A stretch of 45,011 nt of DNA, taken from Chloroflexota bacterium (GTDB lineage: Bacteria; Chloroflexota; Chloroflexia; Chloroflexales; Roseiflexaceae). This document shows positions 40,094-45,011 of this stretch, one piece after another. Position numbers and translations under genes: made by a program. Under the pieces are notes generated by a model. That model searched no databases. It saw only the letters and a list, made by a program, of their open reading frames with translations, and was not told the DNA's origin. The stretch is from positions 1 through 45,011 of the forward strand of contig JAUQOW010000005.1 in NCBI GenBank assembly GCA_030550675.1. The letters are read 5' to 3'. Position 1 is the first letter of the stretch. Each line of letters opens with the position of its first letter.

Positions 40094-40873
40094 TCACGCT
40101 GCCGAACCTCCGACGTGCCGCGCCAGCGCCTGCCGCAACACCGGATACGGTTGCGCGCCGACCAATCGTTCCACCACCCGTCCATTCTTGAAGACGTAGA
40201 GCGACGGGATGCTGCGGATGCCGAATCGCTGCGCTGTGCGCGGGTTCTCGTCCACATTCAGTTTGGCGACCACGGCGCGTCCGGCGAACTCCTGCGCCAG
40301 GCGCTCGACCGATGGCGCCACCGCGCGACACGGACCGCACCACGGCGCCCAGAAGTCGACCAGCACCGGCTGCGTGCTGGCGCCGACGATCTGATCGAAC
40401 GTCGCGTCGCTGAGCGTCACCGGGGGCGAACCTGCCGCGCCATTCGCCGCTGTCTGGTGCGTCGCCGACGGTTCGGGCGTTGGACGAGGCGCCTGACGCG
40501 CCAGCGGCACGCTCGGACCCTGCGGCAGAGGCGGCGGTACGCCGCCGTCGGTCAGATGGGTCAGCCAGGCGCGCAACGCTTCCTCAGCGACAACGCCGCT
40601 TGTTCGCGCCACAGGTGCGCCGTTCTTCACGAAAACCAGCCCAGGGAGCGCGGCAATGCCGTATTTTTGCACCAGCGCCGGATTGTCGTCAGCATCCACC
40701 CGCGCCAGCAGCGCGCGCCCGGCGAATGCCGCCGCCAGTCGTTCGAGTGATGGATCGAGTTGCTGGCATGTCGGACATCCCTTTCGGTCGAATATCAACA
40801 GCACCGGCAGACCAGCGCGCAACACGCGATCAATGCTTTGCTCGCCTGTGCGAATAGGTGTTGAAAATGTCAT
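40094..40873 (-). CDS. Tandem thioredoxin protein
   Basis: A 259-residue protein of two thioredoxin domains. The N-terminal one has an atypical motif, KGCPTCQQLD (Cys33, Cys36), and then a normal thioredoxin core (VDADDNPALVQKYGIAALPG). A Pro-rich linker (about 110-150) follows. The C-terminal domain has the classic FWAPWCGPCRAVAP (Cys179, Cys182). There is no signal peptide, so it is cytoplasmic, and it probably reduces disulfides. ATG 40873 has GAGGACG upstream. The CPTC motif suggests a more oxidising first domain. Together with the disulfide oxidoreductase near 11 kb, it shows thiol chemistry is well supplied here. Confidence 0.9.
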   Translation of the reverse strand: MTFSTPIRTGEQSIDRVLRAGLPVLLIFDRKGCPTCQQLDPSLERLAAAFAGRALLARVDADDNPALVQKYGIAALPGLVFVKNGAPVARTSGVVAEEALRAWLTHLTDGGVPPPLPQGPSVPLARQAPRPTPEPSATHQTAANGAAGSPPVTLSDATFDQIVGASTQPVLVDFWAPWCGPCRAVAPSVERLAQEFAGRAVVAKLNVDENPRTAQRFGIRSIPSLYVFKNGRVVERLVGAQPYPVLRQALARHVGGSAA

Positions 40874-40992
40874 AATCGTCCTCACAAGAGTGATCGTGTG
40901 CACTGATGTGAGTCTACCGCACGTCTGTTGGTTTTGCAGTAGCGGCGCATTAGCAGGACGTTAGTATCGCGGTTGCTGTCCAACTGACGCCT

Positions 40993-43113
40993 TCAGCGCG
41001 ATGAGCCTGACATTTCCCAGGGCAATGCTGTCGTCTCGCCCCACCCAACCCTGACCTGTTGACCGTTGACGGTAACCGTTGCGTGCTGAGGGTGCGCTTC
41101 AATGAGGATCCGCGCCTGCGCGCCGCGCCAGTGCAGACGCACGCCGTATGCGCGACCTTCGACGCGCCAGGCGGGCGGCAGGTTAGGACGGATGACGAGT
41201 CGCTCGCGCTCCGGCGTGAGGCCAACCAGCACATGGAGCAACAGGTGAGTTGTGAACGCGCCCCAACCATACCCTTCGCCGCCGCAACGTCCATCAAGGG
41301 GCCAGTATTCGCACGCCACCCCTGGCAACGTGCGATCAGGATGCGCCTGACGCGCATCCCAGAACGTGTATGCCCGCTCAATCACCGCTCCAGCCAGCTC
41401 TGCAGCGTGGTCAGTCAACCCGACACGCAAAGCGGCTTCAGTCGCCGTCCACGCAAACATGGGCCATGTCAGCGTGTCAGGGTCAATCTGTGCAATCGCC
41501 GAGCGAAGCATGTCACACCGCTCTGGTCGGGCGACGCCCAGCGCAACCGGCGCCAGCAGCATCACATCATCGACATCGGTCGATCTGCCAGTGCGCGCGT
41601 CATAGTCGGCATAGCGATGAAGGGCGTCATGCCATAGCGCATCGGTGCGGGTTACATACTCTTCGGCGAGCGCCAACCACTCATGAGCGTCGGCGGGGCG
41701 TCCAAGCTCCCGTGCAATATCGCTCATCACCCGGCAGGCATGGGCAAAGGCCGCCTGTAGATCGACGGGGCGCACGTGGCGCACCGGGTGACCGCCGCCA
41801 AGCGGCTGATCGCCAAAACGCGGCGAGTCGTCCTGCCCCGACTCCCAGCTGCAGGCGTACACCAGCCATCCCTCTGCATCGCGTCGGTTCTCCAGCCACC
41901 AGTGCAGGTACGCAGTCAACGCCGGATAGATATTCGCCAGCCACTCGCGGCTGGGTTGCAGGCGAGCAAGCCAGTCTACCACGAGCCAGGGATAGCCCCA
42001 CTCCGGCGCTGTGCCGCAGACTGTGCCATCGGCGGCGACCATGTTGTAACTGCCATCTTCACGTGAACAGGGAACATTCGGTTCAGGCGCATCGAGAAAC
42101 GTGCCGAGCAGCAGATGTTGAGCGAGGGCAGGATCGGCATAAGCGATCAACAGCGCATCGATCGCTGCCTCAGCGAGCACGACGCGCGGCGCCTGAATCT
42201 GCATCGCATCCCAGATATGACGATAAATGCCAGCAGGCGCGCGGACCATCATCCGCAGCGTTTCGAGGTCGTACACCAACCCGCGGCGCCAGTGATCGGG
42301 CCAGTCGCCTTCCAGGATCGGCGCGCGCGCCCAGAACGCATCGTCTTCCGCCTGCTTGCGAGCGCGGTCCGCCGCTGCCATGCGCCGTGCGGCGCGCTGC
42401 CGGTGTTGCGCCATGCGCAGCGTCTTGCCGCGCGTCATGTACAGGTCAACCTGTTCGCACGGCGTCGCAAATCCGAGCGTGGCGAAGAGCGCCACGGTCT
42501 CGCCGCGCCGACCAGTGACCGTCACAAATCCTTCTCCAGGCAATCCTGGCGCCTGCGCCGCTGCCCAGGCGGCGGCGCGCGCCGGATCGGTCGTAATGCC
42601 GATGTCGGCAAACGACTGCGATGCATGCACGACGAAGGCATCGCCATCCTCAAAACTTTGAAGCACCAGATCGCCATCGACGATCCGACCGACCAGTCCC
42701 GACTCGCCCCACTCGCCGCTGGCGGCGATAGTGCGCGTGTACTCAACAACAACGGCGACGCGCGCTTCTCCCCGAATGGTCGCCGATGCGCAGAGGGCAT
42801 GCTCGCCAGCCAGGTGGAACGTCGTATGGAGCGTCGCACCGCTATGCGAGAGGTCGAGCGTGAACAGGTTCATCGAGTGGTATGGACTGGAGACGACATC
42901 AAACTCGGACAGTTCGAGCGCCCCTCCCAAAGCGAAGCGAAAGCCAGCGCGGTAGATTTCGCGCCTGCCGCCGTACATGCCCGCATGCGCCGGGTAGTGC
43001 CAGCGAAACCCGGCGCCGCATGAGCGCAGCACCCCGCGCGGCGAGAGGTTGCGCGTGTGCGTCGGCGTATTCAGATACCCGTGCGGCGTGTAGTCGTCGA
43101 TTGGAAATGGCAT
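40993..43113 (-). CDS. GH63-like six-hairpin glycosidase
   Basis: A 706-residue protein with an N-terminal beta-sandwich (about 1-280) and an (alpha/alpha)6 barrel. WESGQDDSPR at 423-432 is the signature of the GH63/GH37 clan (glucosidases, trehalase, mannosylglycerate hydrolase), and its Asp428/Asp429 include the likely general acid. LVIRPNLPPAWRVEG and a small beta domain end the chain. No signal peptide, so cytoplasmic. The substrate may be an alpha-glucoside or compatible solute such as trehalose or mannosylglycerate, but this is a guess. ATG 43113 is chosen because the frame beyond it is translated heptad repeat, and a promoter -10 lies just before it. Confidence 0.8.
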   Translation of the reverse strand: MPFPIDDYTPHGYLNTPTHTRNLSPRGVLRSCGAGFRWHYPAHAGMYGGRREIYRAGFRFALGGALELSEFDVVSSPYHSMNLFTLDLSHSGATLHTTFHLAGEHALCASATIRGEARVAVVVEYTRTIAASGEWGESGLVGRIVDGDLVLQSFEDGDAFVVHASQSFADIGITTDPARAAAWAAAQAPGLPGEGFVTVTGRRGETVALFATLGFATPCEQVDLYMTRGKTLRMAQHRQRAARRMAAADRARKQAEDDAFWARAPILEGDWPDHWRRGLVYDLETLRMMVRAPAGIYRHIWDAMQIQAPRVVLAEAAIDALLIAYADPALAQHLLLGTFLDAPEPNVPCSREDGSYNMVAADGTVCGTAPEWGYPWLVVDWLARLQPSREWLANIYPALTAYLHWWLENRRDAEGWLVYACSWESGQDDSPRFGDQPLGGGHPVRHVRPVDLQAAFAHACRVMSDIARELGRPADAHEWLALAEEYVTRTDALWHDALHRYADYDARTGRSTDVDDVMLLAPVALGVARPERCDMLRSAIAQIDPDTLTWPMFAWTATEAALRVGLTDHAAELAGAVIERAYTFWDARQAHPDRTLPGVACEYWPLDGRCGGEGYGWGAFTTHLLLHVLVGLTPERERLVIRPNLPPAWRVEGRAYGVRLHWRGAQARILIEAHPQHATVTVNGQQVRVGWGETTALPWEMSGSSR

Positions 43114-43119
43114 AACGCC

Positions 43120-43148
43120 AGTATAGCACATTGAGAACTGAGAACCAA
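43120..43148 (-). promoter_or_regulatory. Glycosidase promoter, leaderless type
   Basis: On the minus strand: TTGGTT (43143-43148), a 17-base spacer, then TGC-TATACT (hexamer 43120-43125). Six bases separate it from ATG 43113. The -35 box lies inside the heptad array. Confidence 0.55.
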
Positions 43149-43216
43149 GAACTGAGAACCAAGAACTGAGAACCGAGAACTGAGAACCAAGAACTGAGAA
43201 CCGAGAACTGAGAACT
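43133..43216. repeat. Twelve-unit heptad array [GA]AGAAC[CT]
   Basis: Exactly 84 bases, twelve seven-base units: GAGAACT, GAGAACC and AAGAACT in irregular order. It is the cleanest heptad array in the window and reaches into the glycosidase promoter. Confidence 0.92.
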
Positions 43217-43261
43217 GGCGCTGCCCGGTCGCACGTCTTTTGGACCAGGGAGTCTGTCCAC

Positions 43262-44230
43262 ACGAACGTTCAAGCGCGCCACCGCCTTGTCGGAGCTCGA
43301 CCGCAGTAAAATCTTGACTGCCGTGGCCGAAACGCCGGACGTGGACGACTCAACCGTGGCTATCTGGCAGAACGGATACCGCACCGATGGCTTAACCTTC
43401 CAAAGCGCTACAGTCAGGCCGCCCGATCACGATCGACGGCGGCGGTTGGTCAACAAGGGCGTGGAAGCCGGGTTCTGCGAGTCGATGTCGCATACCCATG
43501 TCGGCAACACCCTCAAAAACACGACCTGAAGCTGCATTTGACCCAGACATGGCGCCGGGACGATTGATGCCGCGTTTCTGACAGTGATGGAACCGGTGTT
43601 GGCGGTGTACGCTCCGCCCTCCGAATTCCTGCCTACCCGGTGGTCTGTTGTGATAAATGGCCGTGTTGCTTGATTGGCAACGAGCGTTCGCCGCTGCCGA
43701 GGCGGCCTGAACAGGAAAAAAGGAAGATTACGCCTCTACGAAGCACGGGTTGTGCGCATTGCTGGCCGCTATTGAACCGCGAACCGGACGCCGGATTGGG
43801 ATGGCGACGCCCCAGCGCACGATGGCGGAGTATACCTGGTTCTGTCAGGCGCTCGCCGCCCAAGATCCCGATGCGGTGAAGATCCGGGTCGTGCACGACC
43901 ACCGGAACTTCTATCACTCGCGCGCATTTCCCGCCCATTCGCCCGCTGATGAGGCCGTTGCGCTGGCGCAGCGGTTCGCGTTCATTGATGCGCCGAAAGG
44001 GGCGAGCTGGCTGACCATGATCGCGCGCGAGTTCGCGCCGATTGCGCGCCAATGTCTGAACCGCCGCGCTTCGACGGACGATGACGTGCGGACGCAGATC
44101 CTTGCGCTGCTGGATGAGCGGCAGGCGCAGCAGACCGTGATCGATTGGCAGTTCTCCTTGACCAGAGCGCACGCCTTGTTGAGTCGGCGCTATCGGAACG
44201 TCTACGCAGCGAACGAGAAATGCCAGGAAA
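43262..44230 (+). pseudogene. Decayed IS630-family transposase
   Basis: No single frame covers the region, but pieces in different frames line up in order with IS630 transposases. First the helix-turn-helix area (SKILTAVAETPDVDDSTVAI), then GFCESMSHTHVGNTLKN followed by the KLHLTQTW-like segment, MEPVLAVYA, CLIGNERSPLPRR, and finally an open stretch from about 43750 with VHDHRNFYHSRAF, RFAFIDAPKGASWL (catalytic Asp and fold) and EFAPIARQCLNRR (the final Glu of the DDE set). At least three frame breaks occur. No inverted ends were found. It is an old, dead insertion. Confidence 0.85.
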
Positions 44231-44338
44231 CTCAGTTTACTGACCTGATTATTAGCCCGCAGCTCAGCGGGCGTGCGACATGGCGGCGCGGGTTTGTCGG
44301 ATTTGTTGAGTTGCGTTCATTAGCCGCGATCGTTGATA

Positions 44339-44347
44339 TGATATACT
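44339..44347 (+). promoter_or_regulatory. Extended -10, TGATATACT, next to a start codon
   Basis: TATACT at 44342-44347 with TG one base upstream. Six bases lie between it and ATG 44354, so RNA would start at the ATG. It drives the Uma2 remnant and probably the MNT gene after it. Confidence 0.5.
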
Positions 44348-44353
44348 GGTGAC

Positions 44354-44601
44354 ATGACAACCGAAGCCATTCAGAGCAGCCCTGCCGTAGCGGACGCCAA
44401 TTCGTTCCGTTACGGCTGGCGCCTCGCGCTGCGCCTGAATCCCGATAATCTTCATCCCATCGAACAGGTTCCGCTTACCTGGAAAAGGAGGAGCGCTCTG
44501 CACAGACCGGAGTAGCACAGGATGCGACTGAAGCCAAAGCTCGTTTGCGCGCGCTGAGGAATGAACTGCGCCGTCTGCGCGGCGAGGAAGAGGGACGATG
44601 A
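44354..44601 (+). pseudogene. Internally deleted Uma2-family endonuclease remnant
   Basis: The first 42 codons (MTTEAIQSSPAVADANSFRY, then GWRLALRLNPD and EQVPLT) match the start of Uma2/DUF820 nuclease-like proteins, with the YGWR...EQVPLT signature. In that frame a stop comes at 44515. From TACCTGG near 44468, the next frame gives the family's usual charged tail (YLEKEERSAQTGV, then ATEAKARLRALRNELRRLRG) and stops at 44601. The PD-(D/E)XK core of about 140 residues is missing, so an internal deletion joined the ends. The tail's stop overlaps the MNT gene's ATG as ATGA. Confidence 0.75.
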
Positions 44602-45011
44602 ACGCAATGCTGCCCGTTGAGTCACTCGTTGCCTGGTGCAAAACGCATGACATTGCGCTCTGCGTACTGTTTGGCTCGCGGGCGCGAGGAACGGCGCGAC
44701 CTGAGAGCGACTATGATCTGGCGCTCAAGACGGTGCATGCGCCAGCGCCGCTCGACCGTCTCGCCTGGCAGGTCGAACTCGAGGATCTGCTGGGTGCGAA
44801 TGTCAGCGTAGTGCTGCTGACTCCTGTCACCGATCCGGTGCTGGGGTGGGAGATTGCGCGCGACGGGCAACTGATCTACGAGCGTGATCGCGGGTTATGG
44901 ATGCGGGAACGGGCGCGTCTCTGGCATCTGTACAACGATGCGCTTCCATTCCGCCGCGCCCTCGCCGAGTCGCTGCGGCGCTACGCCAATGAGGTGTTGC
45001 GTGGCTCGTGA
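44598..45011 (+). CDS. MNT-type nucleotidyltransferase (MntA-like antitoxin)
   Basis: A 137-residue minimal nucleotidyltransferase. CVLFGSRARGTARPESDYDL contains GSRARG (26-31) with the two catalytic acids Asp38 and Asp40. The third carboxylate usually found in a VDLV-type strand is not evident (ANVSVVLL). Such MNT proteins are the antitoxin partners of HEPN RNases (type VII MntA/HepT), adding AMP to the toxin. The stop TGA is at the last base of the window, and GTG codons at 45001 and 45008 may begin an overlapping HEPN gene outside. The ATG overlaps the Uma2 remnant's stop. Confidence 0.85.
   Translation: MNAMLPVESLVAWCKTHDIALCVLFGSRARGTARPESDYDLALKTVHAPAPLDRLAWQVELEDLLGANVSVVLLTPVTDPVLGWEIARDGQLIYERDRGLWMRERARLWHLYNDALPFRRALAESLRRYANEVLRGS

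Noticed and set aside
43114-43263. 50-codon extension of the glycosidase
   Set aside because: It is translation of the heptad array (FSVLGSQ repeats) and lies upstream of the likely transcription start.
43264-43529. Intact 80-codon gene
   Set aside because: It is one frame of the decayed IS630 transposase; neighbouring frames continue the same protein.

Overview
The window looks like chromosomal DNA of a filamentous anoxygenic phototroph of the Chloroflexota, most like Roseiflexus. This is inferred from high-GC codon use, an archaeal-type isopentenyl phosphate kinase, many Ser/Thr/Pro-linker lipoproteins, a type II sulfide:quinone oxidoreductase, and gene spacers full of short repeats. There is no rRNA, tRNA, CRISPR array or prophage. 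About 34 intact protein genes and two decayed ones were found.

Layout. 1-4.7 kb: a PD-(D/E)XK nuclease-like DUF2357 protein, an RdgB/HAM1 house-cleaning pyrophosphatase, a UbiA-type prenyltransferase and isopentenyl phosphate kinase. 4.9-10.4 kb, minus strand: a sugar-binding lipoprotein, then a probable operon (metallo-beta-lactamase-fold hydrolase, 2-hydroxyacid dehydrogenase, GH29 alpha-L-fucosidase, N-acetylglucosamine-kinase-like sugar kinase). 10.8-12.2 kb: a protein disulfide oxidoreductase and a PIG-L/BshB1-like deacetylase. 12.4-18 kb, plus strand: a TerB-like protein with an MFS exporter, a DegT aminotransferase overlapping a MEMO1-family protein, a repeat-rich spacer and an SH3-domain lipoprotein.

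18.4-23.1 kb: a sulfide-detoxification operon (DUF1641 protein, type II SQR, CstB-like persulfide dioxygenase/rhodanese) with a divergent LysR-type regulator and a candidate operator. 23.4-30.1 kb, minus strand: a DUF3592 membrane protein, a secreted DUF6345-like protein with a caspase-like His/Cys pair, and a 1194-residue SARP/AAA/TPR regulator. 30.2-34.4 kb: an RNase H with its hybrid-binding domain at the C-terminus, a MITE-like repeat, a membrane patatin and a histidine phosphatase. 34.4-38.3 kb: a protein with four MshEN-like repeats, an endonuclease-III-type glycosylase coupled to DUF4127, and ribosomal protein bL33. 38.4-45 kb: an acyl-CoA synthetase, a double thioredoxin, a GH63-like glycosidase, a decayed IS630 transposase, a deleted Uma2 gene and an MNT nucleotidyltransferase that probably precedes a HEPN toxin gene beyond the edge.

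The spacers carry at least four repeat types: hairpins with an invariant TCGACAGGCTC core, octamer arrays of G[AG]CGCAAA, heptad-phased arrays, and a CCCC/GGGG double-hairpin element found twice. Several genes have an extended -10 promoter (TGnTAtaaT). In three cases it lies only 6-7 bases before the ATG, which suggests leaderless mRNAs.
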